A DNA stretch of 64,000 nucleotides from assembly GCA_900767915.1 (NCBI GenBank), contig CAAGAX010000047.1:1-64000 (forward strand), given 5' to 3'. Under the pieces are notes generated by a model. It was not told where the DNA came from. It was given only the letters and a program-made list of their open reading frames with translations, and ran no database searches. Of the stretch, positions 8,502-17,795 are shown in pieces. Origin of the DNA: Acholeplasmatales bacterium. GTDB lineage: Bacteria > Bacillota_I > Bacilli_A > Acholeplasmatales > Anaeroplasmataceae. The number at the start of each line of letters is the position of its first letter. Position 1 is the first letter of the stretch. The position numbers and the translations under genes are program-made.

Positions 8502-9860
8502 ATGAATAAAACATTAGACATGACTAAAGGAAGTATATATAAAATATTATTAATATTTGCATTTCCTTTACTTATTGGTAATATTTTTCAATTACTTTAT
8601 AGCTTAATAGATTCAGCAATTTCATCCCATTTAATTGGTCCCCTAGCTTTAGGCGCAATTGGCGCTACAGCGGCTGTTAATTCCTTAATAATTAGCTTTT
8701 CAAGTGGTATGGGGGCAGGTGCCTCTATTATTATTTCTCGTTTTTTTGGAGAGAAAAATAATGATGGAATAAGAAAGAGTATTGCGAGTATTATTATAAT
8801 TAATATTATATTAGCTTTTATAATAACCTTAGGAATTGCCTTAACTACAGATCCTATATTAGTAGCCTTAAATGTATCTAGTGATATTTATCAAATGGCA
8901 AGAGATTATTTTATTGTTACAATATATGGCTTAATAACAACAATGATGTTTAATACTCTAAGTGGTATATTAAGAGCTATAGGTAATAGTAGTGTGCCTA
9001 TTTATACTCTTATGATTTCCTGTGTTATTAATATTTTAGGAGATTTATTCTTTATTTCAGTTTGTAATTTAGGTGTAGGAGGTTCAGCTTTAGCTACTAA
9101 TTTAGCTCAAACTGTTGCGATAATAATATTAACTATTTATATTATTAAAAAATATCCTATGCTTAGATTAAAGAAAATGGATTTTAAATTTAATAAAAGA
9201 ATATATTCAGAGCTATTAACAACAGGACTTTCAATGGGATTAATGAATAGTGTTTATGCAATAGGTGGTATTGTTATGAGTGGTGCTGTCAATTCACTTG
9301 GGTCTGATATTGTTACTGCTAGATCAACTGGTAGAAAAATAGTTGAGGTTTTATTCCAGCCTGGTACCTCTATAGCTACTGCGGCATCTGTTTTTGTTTC
9401 GCAAAATTATGGAGCGAAGAATATGAAAAGAGCTAATGAAGGTATTAAAAAATCAGTTGTTATTTTATTTGTTTGGTCAATTATAGTTTTAATTATGTAC
9501 GTGCTTGAGGAGCCTTTATGTAAATTGATTTCAAATACTAATGATGAGGTAATAATTAAGAATGCTGTTATGTATGTGAAACTAACTCTACCATTTTATT
9601 TCCCATTGGGAATTCTAATTATTATTAGAAATTGTTTACAAAGTCTTGGAAGAAAGATTGTGCCATTTATTTCTTCATCTATTGAGCTTGTTTTTAAAAT
9701 TATTTCAGGATTAGTATGGATACCTAATTTAGGCTTTATCGGTGAATGTATTACTGAACCTATTACCTGGGTTGTTTGTTTTGCTTTTTGTACAACTGTT
9801 TATATTATTTATTATAAGCTTGGAATTTTTGAAAGAAAAAGAAATATTACTGATTTTTAG
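8502..9860 (+). CDS. MATE family efflux transporter
   Basis: This 452-residue polytopic membrane protein has about 12 predicted helices and two homologous halves. It begins with the family-typical MTKGSIYKILLIFAFPLLIG and contains LIDSAISSHLIGPLALGAIG and GMGAGASIIISRFFG. MATE proteins export cationic drugs or metabolites using Na+ or H+ gradients; the substrate here cannot be told. GAGGTAG precedes the ATG. The lipoprotein gene starts 8 bases after its stop, and DUF368, amidohydrolase and further genes follow with almost no gaps. The whole run to 15.6 kb may be one transcript. Confidence 0.9.
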   Translation: MNKTLDMTKGSIYKILLIFAFPLLIGNIFQLLYSLIDSAISSHLIGPLALGAIGATAAVNSLIISFSSGMGAGASIIISRFFGEKNNDGIRKSIASIIIINIILAFIITLGIALTTDPILVALNVSSDIYQMARDYFIVTIYGLITTMMFNTLSGILRAIGNSSVPIYTLMISCVINILGDLFFISVCNLGVGGSALATNLAQTVAIIILTIYIIKKYPMLRLKKMDFKFNKRIYSELLTTGLSMGLMNSVYAIGGIVMSGAVNSLGSDIVTARSTGRKIVEVLFQPGTSIATAASVFVSQNYGAKNMKRANEGIKKSVVILFVWSIIVLIMYVLEEPLCKLISNTNDEVIIKNAVMYVKLTLPFYFPLGILIIIRNCLQSLGRKIVPFISSSIELVFKIISGLVWIPNLGFIGECITEPITWVVCFAFCTTVYIIYYKLGIFERKRNITDF

Positions 9861-9868
9861 AGGTTAAT

Positions 9869-11770
9869 ATGAAAAGAATTTTACTTATTATTATAGCTAT
9901 ATTTTCCCTTTGTAGCTGTTCTTTAAATTTATATAATAATGATAAGGATATTAAATATATAAATGATATTTTAAATGATTATAATAGTGATGAATCTTTA
10001 TCCTTAAAGAATTATTTAGCTAATGAATTAAACACAGGAATAATATTAAATGATAATACCTATAGCTTTTTATATAATAATTATTTATTTACTATTAATG
10101 ATAGTGATATTAAAAAGGAAGAATTCATTTATGAAGAAGCTTATAATAGCTTAGATGAATTAATTAACGCTGATTTAAATATAAATGATATTGCTTATGT
10201 AAAGACAAATACATTTTATTCTAAATATATAATTAAGGCTGAATCTGATTTAGGTATTATGCTTAATAATGGAAAATATGCTCAGGCATGTCCCATAAAT
10301 GGAATATTATATTTTGAATCATTAAAGCCCTATAGGGATGGAAAAAATGATGATAGTGTATTATTTAATATGGTATTTAATAATAGTCAAAAGTATGGTA
10401 TTAGTTATTTAATTTTAAATAATGGAAGCTATTTATGCCAAAATAGATTAAATATTGATTCTAATAATAATTTTACAATTATTGGAAATAATTCTAATAT
10501 AATTGTTAATGATACCTATAATGATGAAAATTATCATGAATTTTTCTTTACTATTACTAATTCTAATAATATATTAATTTCTAAACTTAATATTCTTTAT
10601 GAAATGAAAAGAGCTATTAATGGAATTAAAACCCAGCTTTCAGTTCATTTTAGTAATTATATTGAAATAGTTGATTCGAATTTTAATATTCCAAATGATA
10701 TATTATTATTAGATTCAAAGGATAGAGAATTTACTAATATGGATTTGTATACAAATTGGCATAATGTTATTATTAACAGATGTTCATTTAATAATGTTTG
10801 TGATAGTAATGCTGGAGGTTCACTATGGATTAGAGATTTTCATGGATTAGGAAGTAGTGAGGTTAAAGTAATAAACTCTAGCTTTTATAAAATTGCCCAT
10901 GATGAGATACTTGCTGTATTTAGGGGAGATATTGAAAATGTTTTAATTAAAAATAATAAATTTACTGTACCTGATGATTTAGCTTCTTTTTCAGTTATGA
11001 CCTTTACATTAGGTAGTAATTCAAGCACTAAGGCTAATAATATAATTTTTGAAAATAATGAAATTGATACCTCATCAACAGGAGGATTATTTTGGACTAA
11101 TGGAACGAATATAATAATTAGAAATAATAAGATTAAAGCTCATTTAAGTAAAAAGAGTACTAATAATTTTCGTTTATTTGAGGGTAAGAAGGATAGATAT
11201 ATTACGTTAATTGAAAATAATGATATTTTTATTGATTCTTATTTAACTGATTATAGCTTTCAGGTTCATTTATTTAATAATGTTAATGAGGTAATAAATA
11301 ATACAATTAGCTCTAATTTAAAATTAACTGATGCTTTTATAAATACTAATATCGTTAGAGATAATGAAATAGTATTGAATTGTGAGGCTGATTTTTTATC
11401 ATATAATGTTTTTGAATTTAATTCTAATAAGGTAGATATTAATAATAGAATTGGAAGTATCTTTAGATATTATAAAAATGAATTTAATGAGAATAAAAAT
11501 ATTATTAATAACTTATTTAATTATAAATTTGATGAATTAAAATCAGAATCATATTTCATTATGCTTAATGATTTAAAAATGAATGGGTATCAGGTTATTA
11601 TTAAAAATAATACCTTATATTCAAATATCATTAATAAAAAGAGTAGACTATTATTTTTTTCACCTATAGATGATGATATACAAGCTTCCTCATTCATAAA
11701 TAATAATATTAATGGATATAATTATAGTAATAATTATTTAAAGAATATTATTATAAATGAGGGAGAATAA
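9869..11770 (+). CDS. Parallel beta-helix surface lipoprotein
   Basis: This 633-residue protein has an N-terminal lipoprotein signal ending in LCSC, with Cys17 the likely lipidated residue. The remainder is Asn/Ile-rich with many short repeats of the form 'IIIRNNKI', 'VLIKNNKF' and 'IIFENNEI', the pattern of a right-handed parallel beta-helix (pectate-lyase-like fold). No GH28 or polysaccharide-lyase catalytic signature is visible, so carbohydrate binding or cleavage is only an inference from the fold. It would be anchored on the outer face of the membrane. Its stop codon overlaps the next start by one base. Confidence 0.75.
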   Translation: MKRILLIIIAIFSLCSCSLNLYNNDKDIKYINDILNDYNSDESLSLKNYLANELNTGIILNDNTYSFLYNNYLFTINDSDIKKEEFIYEEAYNSLDELINADLNINDIAYVKTNTFYSKYIIKAESDLGIMLNNGKYAQACPINGILYFESLKPYRDGKNDDSVLFNMVFNNSQKYGISYLILNNGSYLCQNRLNIDSNNNFTIIGNNSNIIVNDTYNDENYHEFFFTITNSNNILISKLNILYEMKRAINGIKTQLSVHFSNYIEIVDSNFNIPNDILLLDSKDREFTNMDLYTNWHNVIINRCSFNNVCDSNAGGSLWIRDFHGLGSSEVKVINSSFYKIAHDEILAVFRGDIENVLIKNNKFTVPDDLASFSVMTFTLGSNSSTKANNIIFENNEIDTSSTGGLFWTNGTNIIIRNNKIKAHLSKKSTNNFRLFEGKKDRYITLIENNDIFIDSYLTDYSFQVHLFNNVNEVINNTISSNLKLTDAFINTNIVRDNEIVLNCEADFLSYNVFEFNSNKVDINNRIGSIFRYYKNEFNENKNIINNLFNYKFDELKSESYFIMLNDLKMNGYQVIIKNNTLYSNIINKKSRLLFFSPIDDDIQASSFINNNINGYNYSNNYLKNIIINEGE

Positions 11771-12648
11771 TGTCTAATAATTTAATTAAAAGATCTATAT
11801 TAGGCTTTTTAATTGGATTGGCAGTAATATTACCTGGTATTAGTGGAGCTAGTATAGCTATTGTATTAGGTATTTATGATGATTTAATATTTTCTATATC
11901 AAATATGATTAAGGATTTTAAAAGAAGTAGTATTTATTTATTACCTATATTTGTATTTATTATTTTGGGAGTAATTATTGGGCTTATTTTATTAAGAGGC
12001 TTAATAAATTTATTCCCTTTTTCCATTAGTCTATTATTTATAGGCTTAATAATCGGAAGTATAGATAGCTTTATAAATAATGATTATATTTTTAATTACA
12101 ATTCACTTATTTTGATAATAATTGGTGCTATAATACCATTAGGATTAATAATTTATTCAAATTTAAACAAATTTTATATTAATGTTGACAATTATTTATT
12201 GAATAATTTGTTATTAATATTTATAATAGGAGCTATAGTTTCAATTACTCAATTTATCCCTGGTGCCTCTGCATCAAGCTTTTTAATGAGTGTTGGAATA
12301 TTTACTATACTATTGAATAGAATAAGCATCAATTATTTAATTTCTAATCCTAAGTTTATTATAATTTTAGCTGCTTTATTATTAGGCTTTATTGTTGGCT
12401 TATTTATAGCTAGTAAGGCTATTAGTAGAATAATAAATAAATTAGGTAATAGGGTCAATAATATTTATATTGGGTTATCTATAGGTTCTATTATTTCAAT
12501 ATTATTAGGTGAAGATAATATAAATGTATATAAAAGTTTTATGAATAATGGTAATTATTTAGATTTAATAGTAGGTATTATGATGCTGATAATAGGAATT
12601 TTTTTAAATAGAATTCTAAAAAAAATATATAAGAAAAGAGTGATATAA
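11770..12648 (+). CDS. DUF368 protein, PopT-type undecaprenyl-phosphate translocase
   Basis: This 292-residue integral membrane protein has about 8-9 helices. It carries two copies of the hallmark re-entrant motif of DUF368: VILPGISGASIAIVLGIYD near residue 20-38 and FIPGASASSFLMSVGIF near 163-179. DUF368 proteins (PopT) have been reported in other bacteria to recycle undecaprenyl phosphate across the cytoplasmic membrane for wall and glycan synthesis. GGGAG precedes the ATG, which overlaps the stop of the lipoprotein gene by one base. Confidence 0.85.
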   Translation: MSNNLIKRSILGFLIGLAVILPGISGASIAIVLGIYDDLIFSISNMIKDFKRSSIYLLPIFVFIILGVIIGLILLRGLINLFPFSISLLFIGLIIGSIDSFINNDYIFNYNSLILIIIGAIIPLGLIIYSNLNKFYINVDNYLLNNLLLIFIIGAIVSITQFIPGASASSFLMSVGIFTILLNRISINYLISNPKFIIILAALLLGFIVGLFIASKAISRIINKLGNRVNNIYIGLSIGSIISILLGEDNINVYKSFMNNGNYLDLIVGIMMLIIGIFLNRILKKIYKKRVI

Positions 12649-12650
12649 TT

Positions 12651-13931
12651 ATGAAATATGCACTAACAAATGCGAAGGTTATTACAGGTCGATTAGATGA
12701 TGAAATAATAACAGGAAAGAATATTATTATTGAAGAAGGAAAAATAATTGCTTTTGATAATGATTTATCAAAGCTAGTAGGAGTGAAGATAGTAGATTTA
12801 GAAGGAATGTATTTACTTCCAGGTTTAATTAATTTACATGTGCATTTACCTGGTTCTGGTATGCCTAAGGATACTAAAAAGCAAACTAAGGAATCTGTTA
12901 ATAAGCTTATGAGCAATGTATTAACTAAATATATAGTTTATAAGCTATGTGAAGGATATGCGAAAACTGAGCTAATGAGTGGTGTTACAACTATTAGAAC
13001 TGTTGGAGGTCTTAATGATATTGATTCTAAAATAAGAGATAACGTTAAAGCTGGTAAAACATTAGCTCCAAGAATTTTAACATCTAATATGGCTATATCA
13101 GTACCTGATGGTCATATGGCTGGTATTTTAGCATATGAAGCAGAATCAATAGACGATGGAGTTAAATATGTTGATAAAATTGCAGAAACAAAGCCGGATT
13201 TAATTAAGCTTATGATTACAGGTGGAGTATTAGATGCCTCAAAGGTTGGAGAGCCTGGAGTATTAAGAATGAAGCCTGAAATTGTTAAGGCTTGTGTTGA
13301 TGAAGCTCATAAATTAGGATATAAGGTAGCTAGTCATGTCGAATCAAGTGAGGGTGTTAGAGTTGCTTTAGAAAGTGGTGTTGATACTATTGAGCATGGT
13401 GCAGCAATAACAGAACATGAAATTGAATTATTTAAAAAGAATAATTCGGCTCATATTTTAACTCTTTCTCCTGTTGTCCCTTTATATATGTTTGATCTAT
13501 CAGTATCAAAAGGAAATGAAATGACAAAGGCTAATGCGAAAATTGTTTTTGATGGAATGGTTGATTGTGCGAAGAAGTGCTTAAAAAATAATATTTTAGT
13601 AGGCTTAGGAACTGATACTGCCTGTCCTTTTGTTACTCATTATGATATGTATAGAGAACTTATTTATTTTACTAAATATGTTGGAGTTACAAATAAATTT
13701 GCTATCCATACAGCTACTGAAATAAATGCTAAAATTGCTGGTATATTAGATGAGACTGGAACAATTGAGGTTGGTAAAATGGCCGACTTTATGATTGTAG
13801 AGAATAATCCTATTGAGGATTTAAGAAATTTAAGCTCACCTATGATGGTTATTTTTAATGGAAAGATGATTAATAACCCTAAGGTTAAGAAATATGATTA
13901 TGTAGAAGAGGAATTAAATAAGTTTATTTAA
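12651..13931 (+). CDS. Metal-dependent amidohydrolase (imidazolonepropionase/prolidase-like)
   Basis: This 426-residue cytoplasmic enzyme of the amidohydrolase superfamily has a TIM barrel with small flanking beta domains. Metal-binding HVHLPG (about residue 64), LIKLMITGG (candidate carboxylated or bridging lysine), SHVES, TIEHG and GLGTDTACP (Asp) are in order. The C-terminal GKMADFMIVENNP is typical. Members of this branch include Xaa-Pro/Xaa-Arg dipeptidases and arylesterase-like enzymes; the exact substrate cannot be assigned. It starts two bases after the DUF368 gene, and the next gene starts one base after its stop, indicating one operon. Confidence 0.85.
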   Translation: MKYALTNAKVITGRLDDEIITGKNIIIEEGKIIAFDNDLSKLVGVKIVDLEGMYLLPGLINLHVHLPGSGMPKDTKKQTKESVNKLMSNVLTKYIVYKLCEGYAKTELMSGVTTIRTVGGLNDIDSKIRDNVKAGKTLAPRILTSNMAISVPDGHMAGILAYEAESIDDGVKYVDKIAETKPDLIKLMITGGVLDASKVGEPGVLRMKPEIVKACVDEAHKLGYKVASHVESSEGVRVALESGVDTIEHGAAITEHEIELFKKNNSAHILTLSPVVPLYMFDLSVSKGNEMTKANAKIVFDGMVDCAKKCLKNNILVGLGTDTACPFVTHYDMYRELIYFTKYVGVTNKFAIHTATEINAKIAGILDETGTIEVGKMADFMIVENNPIEDLRNLSSPMMVIFNGKMINNPKVKKYDYVEEELNKFI

Positions 13932-13932
13932 T

Positions 13933-14658
13933 ATGGAATTTGGATTTGTAAAAATAATAGCAGGTAAATATAAAGGAAGAATTGCTAGATATACTAGAAA
14001 TAGTGATAATAAGGCTGTAATATCTTTTTCCTATTTGATAGATGTTGTTCCCTATTCATTTTTTGATAAGGTTAGCTTTAATTCAATTAGTAATAATATT
14101 ACAAGGGTTGATTTATTAGATAGATATTATAATCTATCCTCCTTATTAATAGAAATAGATCATACTGCAAATAAGGAAATAAGAAAATATTCCTTAGAGC
14201 ATCAAAATCTTATTTTAGAGCTATCATTAGTTAGGCATTTAATTTCAAAATATTTCGATATAAAGAATTTAGAAGAAAATAATTATAAAAATAATGCTGC
14301 TATTATTACTAGCTCAAGAGATTTTGTTTATACTAGTGATCTTTTATTAGAGCTAGAGCTTAATGGTAGTAATACTCATATTTTAGATATAGATGATAAT
14401 ATTGATTATAATATAATTAATAAATATCTTCATTTTTCTAAAAGTATATTATTTATTATTACAGAAAATACTATTAATGATAATAAATTTAAAGAGCTAT
14501 TAAATTATCTTAATAGTAGCATTACAACAAATAATATATATTATATATCTAATATTATTACAGAGGAAAAGCATAATAATATTCTTTATATTGATGATAT
14601 ATATGATTCTAGTAATGGGTATATTGATAAATTATTTAATTATTTAAGTAGGGAATGA
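13933..14658 (+). CDS. Unrecognised protein with KOW-like N-terminus and possible TIR-like C-terminus
   Basis: I do not recognise this 241-residue protein with certainty. Residues 5-45 (VKIIAGKYKGRIARY...) look like a KOW/SH3-type beta barrel. Residues about 120-200 alternate strand-helix-strand in the order of a TIR fold: AAIITSSRDF, a helix LLLELELNGSN, strand HILDID, helix, then SILFIITENT. The usual TIR catalytic glutamate is not clearly identifiable. It is soluble, with no signal peptide. It sits between an amidohydrolase and a bile-salt-hydrolase-like gene with gaps of 1 and 4 bases, so it is part of that operon. Stop is TGA. Confidence 0.6.
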   Translation: MEFGFVKIIAGKYKGRIARYTRNSDNKAVISFSYLIDVVPYSFFDKVSFNSISNNITRVDLLDRYYNLSSLLIEIDHTANKEIRKYSLEHQNLILELSLVRHLISKYFDIKNLEENNYKNNAAIITSSRDFVYTSDLLLELELNGSNTHILDIDDNIDYNIINKYLHFSKSILFIITENTINDNKFKELLNYLNSSITTNNIYYISNIITEEKHNNILYIDDIYDSSNGYIDKLFNYLSRE

Positions 14659-14662
14659 TATT

Positions 14663-15634
14663 ATGTGTACAGCAATAAATTTAAAAACTAAAAATACCTA
14701 TTTTGGTAGAACCTTAGATTATGAATTTTCATATGGAGAAAAAATAGCTATTACACCAAGAAATTATCCTATAAGCTTTAGACATTTAGGAATTTCAAAT
14801 AATCATTATGCGATTATAGGAATGGCTCATGTTTATCAGGATTATCCACTATATTATGAGGCTTCTAATGAAATGGGGTTAGCTATAGCTGGACTTAATT
14901 TTGTTAATAATGCTTATTATAACGATGTTGTTGAAAATAAAACAAATGTTTCACAATTTGAATTTATTCCTTGGGTTTTAGCAAATTTTAGTAGTGTTAA
15001 AGAATTAAAGGAAGCTTTAAAAAATGTTAATATAACAAACACAATGTTTAATGAAAATTTTAAAGCTGCCTCACTACATTGGCTTATATCTGATTTAAAA
15101 GAAGCAATAACTGTTGAATCAGTTAAGGATGGATTAAAGGTATACGATAATGAAATTGGTGTATTAACAAATAATCCTCCCTTCCCTTATCAAATGTTTA
15201 ATTTAAATAATTATATTAATCTTTCAACAGCCGATCCTGTTAATAGCTTTTCATCTAATATTGATTTAGCTAGATATAGTAGAGGAATGGGTGGAATTGG
15301 ATTACCTGGTGATTTATCATCCATGTCTAGATTTGTAAGAGTAGCCTTTCATAAGCTTAATTCAAAATCAAAGGATACAGAAATTGATAGTGTTAATCAA
15401 TTTTTTCATATACTAAATTCTGTATCTCAAACAAGAGGCTTATGTAAAATTAATGATGGTTATGAAATTACTATTTATACATCTTGTATAAATTTAAATG
15501 AAGGAATTTATTACTATACAACCTATAATAATCATCAAATTAATAAAATAGATATGCATAAATGCGATTTAGATAGTATGAAATTGATTACTTATCAATT
15601 TAGAGATGAAGAAAATATTTTTAGTGAAAATTAA
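14663..15634 (+). CDS. Choloylglycine hydrolase / linear amide C-N hydrolase family
   Basis: This 323-residue Ntn-hydrolase begins MCTAINL, so removal of Met exposes the nucleophile Cys2. Family residues are visible: Arg16 and Asp19 (FGRTLDYE), EMGLAIAGLNF, LTNNPPF (oxyanion Asn) and LPGDLSSMSRFVRVAF (conserved Arg). These match bile salt hydrolases and penicillin V acylases closely, with the LPGD-SS-SRF block typical of bile salt hydrolases of gut Firmicutes. It would deconjugate glycine/taurine bile acids or N-acyl amides in the cytoplasm. Bile salt hydrolase and penicillin V acylase cannot be separated with certainty by eye. It is the last gene of the operon before a terminator. Confidence 0.87.
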   Translation: MCTAINLKTKNTYFGRTLDYEFSYGEKIAITPRNYPISFRHLGISNNHYAIIGMAHVYQDYPLYYEASNEMGLAIAGLNFVNNAYYNDVVENKTNVSQFEFIPWVLANFSSVKELKEALKNVNITNTMFNENFKAASLHWLISDLKEAITVESVKDGLKVYDNEIGVLTNNPPFPYQMFNLNNYINLSTADPVNSFSSNIDLARYSRGMGGIGLPGDLSSMSRFVRVAFHKLNSKSKDTEIDSVNQFFHILNSVSQTRGLCKINDGYEITIYTSCINLNEGIYYYTTYNNHQINKIDMHKCDLDSMKLITYQFRDEENIFSEN

Positions 15635-15645
15635 AAGAAATTAAA

Positions 15646-15692
15646 ATAGAGGTGTAATTTATAAATTTAAAATCTATAAATCACACCTCTAT
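15646..15692. terminator. Bidirectional terminator between convergent genes
   Basis: An 18-bp inverted repeat with one mismatch (arms 15646-15663 and 15675-15692) has AT-rich flanks. It separates the choloylglycine hydrolase gene (+) from the DUF1836 gene (-). Confidence 0.75.
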
Positions 15693-15753
15693 ATTTATTT
15701 TATATTATATATCATATATTACATATCGTAAAAAAAATAATCTTTGATATAAT

Positions 15754-16353
15754 TTACTTATTTTCCTTTTCTTCACTATCTTTTTTCTTTTTTTTGTTGT
15801 TTTCAATTGCTTGATAAGCTCTAATAAGATATAAAATTCTTTTACTAATATTAATATAAGCATTAGCAGTTAATGCAAATTCTAATCCTAAATGAATTAA
15901 GCCATTAGTATCATTTTCATCAATCTTATTAAGATTCTTAAATGCTTCTTCAACTGCTATAGATATTTTCTCATTGTTAAGCTTATTAAAGGCATTAAAA
16001 GCATCAGACTTTTCAACCTCATTATTATATTCAGAATCCATTATTTCTTTTACTTCAGCAATTGAAAGAACTTGTTTTAATGTACAAATCTCTTCTATTG
16101 CGGCAATATGAGCCTTATTATATTTTTTTGAAATTGGAGCTTGTAATACCTCTCCCTTTACATAATTATTAATCATAGAAGAAGTAATTTGCTTATCTAA
16201 TGTTGAAGTTCTAAAAATCATTAGCTGTCTTTCTAGATAATTAATAACCTGCTCCATATATAAATCTAGATCAGGAAGATTTTCATATTCCTTAAAACTA
16301 AAATTATTTAATTCATTTAACCATTTTTCTAAAGATTGATTGATATTATCCAT
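15754..16353 (-). CDS. DUF1836 family putative DNA-binding regulator
   Basis: This 199-residue soluble protein fits the DUF1836 family: a MerR-like helix-turn-helix segment (ITSSMINNYVKGEVLQAPIS, about 56-75), then a helix starting KKYNKAHIAAIEEICTLKQV and VLSIAEVKEIM. A lysine/glutamate-rich tail ends it. Such proteins are thought to be transcription regulators; the ligand is unknown. AGAGGTG lies before the ATG. It is divergent from the glycosyltransferase cassette at 16500, whose promoter carries a direct repeat that could be its target (inference). Confidence 0.8.
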   Translation of the reverse strand: MDNINQSLEKWLNELNNFSFKEYENLPDLDLYMEQVINYLERQLMIFRTSTLDKQITSSMINNYVKGEVLQAPISKKYNKAHIAAIEEICTLKQVLSIAEVKEIMDSEYNNEVEKSDAFNAFNKLNNEKISIAVEEAFKNLNKIDENDTNGLIHLGLEFALTANAYINISKRILYLIRAYQAIENNKKKKKDSEEKENK

Positions 16354-16423
16354 AATTGCACCTCTTTGTTAAAATAATGATACCATATTATATGAAAAAA
16401 TACAATAAATTTTTATATATTTG

Positions 16424-16467
16424 TTGACAAAGCATTCAAAGTGTTATAAACTAGTATCGTAAACTAG
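16424..16467 (+). promoter_or_regulatory. Promoter with overlapping direct-repeat operator
   Basis: TTGACA (16424-16429) and TAAACT (16447-16452) are spaced 17 bases apart. Two direct copies of TAAACTAG (16447-16454 and 16460-16467) start at the -10 box, 13 bases apart. A regulator bound there would block transcription of the cassette that begins at 16500. Confidence 0.6.
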
Positions 16468-16499
16468 ATGATATAGTGCTGAAATGATGAGGTGTTATT

Positions 16500-16979
16500 G
16501 TGAAAAAAAGAATTTGTATTATTGGAACTAATGAATTAAGTGATTATTATTATGATAATGGTGATTATATTACTAATTGTAGCAATGTGGGTAATATTAT
16601 TACCTCAAATTATGATGTTGATAATTTTTCATATTCTAATTTAAGTGGTATTCATGTTTTGAATGAGCTTAATGAAAGATTAAAGTATTATAATTATTCA
16701 TTATGTATTTTATCTATAGATATTTTATTTAATAAGGATTTATGGAGTATAGAAGAAATTGAAGATGTAATTTCTCTGTTAATAAAAAGTAATTGTAATG
16801 TTTCTTTATTGGTTTTAGATGCTAAAAATATTGATATAGCCTTGAATTTAAATAAAAAGTTTAATTGCTCAATAGTGAAAGGTACTGATATTAAGCTAAA
16901 AAAGAAAAAAGGATTTAGTCCTCAAAAGGTTACAAAAATTATAACAAATAGTATTTTTAATAAAAATAATTTGCTATAA
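16500..16979 (+). CDS. Unknown protein heading the glycosyltransferase/acyltransferase cassette
   Basis: I do not recognise this 159-residue protein. It starts with GTG, placed by GAGGTG 8 bases upstream. The N-terminus MKKRICIIGTNELSDYYY is a strand-loop-helix that could be a nucleotide-binding start. Later strands LCILSIDILF and VSLLVLDA alternate with helices, and a basic patch KLKKKKGFS lies near the end. Overall it resembles an alpha/beta Rossmann-like domain. It is transcribed with the acyltransferase and GT8 genes that follow. Confidence 0.6.
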   Translation: MKKRICIIGTNELSDYYYDNGDYITNCSNVGNIITSNYDVDNFSYSNLSGIHVLNELNERLKYYNYSLCILSIDILFNKDLWSIEEIEDVISLLIKSNCNVSLLVLDAKNIDIALNLNKKFNCSIVKGTDIKLKKKKGFSPQKVTKIITNSIFNKNNLL

Positions 16980-17018
16980 TTCAAATAATGTGGTAAAATG
17001 TCTCACAGGTGTTTTTAT

Positions 17019-17795
17019 ATGAGAAAAATAATTTATTATAAAAATGAGCTTGATGATGAATTTTCAGAAGCTGAAATCACTCCCAAAAAAATTGATAAAA
17101 ATTATATATATGTGTATCATTCACTATTTAAAAAGATTACTCATTTTTTTTGGTTAAGAATTATTTTTTATCCTTTTTCAAAAATGTATTTATTTTTGAA
17201 ATTTAGGCATAAGATTATAGGGAGAGAAAAATTAAATAAATATAAAAAAAATAATTATTTTCTTTATGGAAATCATACTCACCCTTTTTGTGATGCAGTT
17301 ATACCAGCAATCATAAATAGAATGAAGGATTGTTATGTAATTGTACACCCCAACAATGTCTCAATGCCATTTTTAGGAAGAATTACACCATCACTCGGAG
17401 CCATACCATTACCAGATGATAAAGAAGCAACAAGAAATTTCGTTAATTGTATTGATTATAGGGTAAAAGAAGGAAAAGCGATTGCAATATATCCTGAGGC
17501 ACATATTTGGCCCTATTATACTCATATTAGACCTTTTAGGGAAACATCTTTCAGATATCCTATAAAGTATAATTCACCTGTTTTTTGTTTTACTAATACC
17601 TATCAGAAAAGAAAATTTAGTAAAAATCCTAAAATTGTCACTTATATTGATGGACCTTTTTTTCCAAATGAGGATATACCTACAAGTGAAGCAAAGATGC
17701 AATTACGAAATCAAGTTTATGAAAAAATGGTAGAAAGAAGCTTAAATAGTAATATTGAGCTTATAAAATATATAAAGGAAGAAAATAATGATTAA
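17019..17795 (+). CDS. PlsC-like 1-acyl-sn-glycerol-phosphate acyltransferase family protein
   Basis: This 258-residue, probably membrane-associated acyltransferase shows the catalytic block YGNHTHPFCDA, close to the PlsC NHX4D box but with one extra residue, and YPEAH in place of the FPEG substrate motif. A hydrophobic stretch around FFWLRIIFYPF may anchor it. Expected reaction: transfer of an acyl group from acyl-ACP or acyl-phosphate to a glycerol- or sugar-linked hydroxyl. An ATG 21 bases upstream is in frame, but ACAGGTG favours the start at 17019. Its end overlaps the GT8 gene by 8 bases, so the two are translationally coupled. Confidence 0.8.
   Translation: MRKIIYYKNELDDEFSEAEITPKKIDKNYIYVYHSLFKKITHFFWLRIIFYPFSKMYLFLKFRHKIIGREKLNKYKKNNYFLYGNHTHPFCDAVIPAIINRMKDCYVIVHPNNVSMPFLGRITPSLGAIPLPDDKEATRNFVNCIDYRVKEGKAIAIYPEAHIWPYYTHIRPFRETSFRYPIKYNSPVFCFTNTYQKRKFSKNPKIVTYIDGPFFPNEDIPTSEAKMQLRNQVYEKMVERSLNSNIELIKYIKEENND

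Noticed and set aside
12578..12916. Open frame on the minus strand across the DUF368/amidohydrolase junction
   Set aside because: It overlaps two well supported genes on the opposite strand and has no ribosome binding site.
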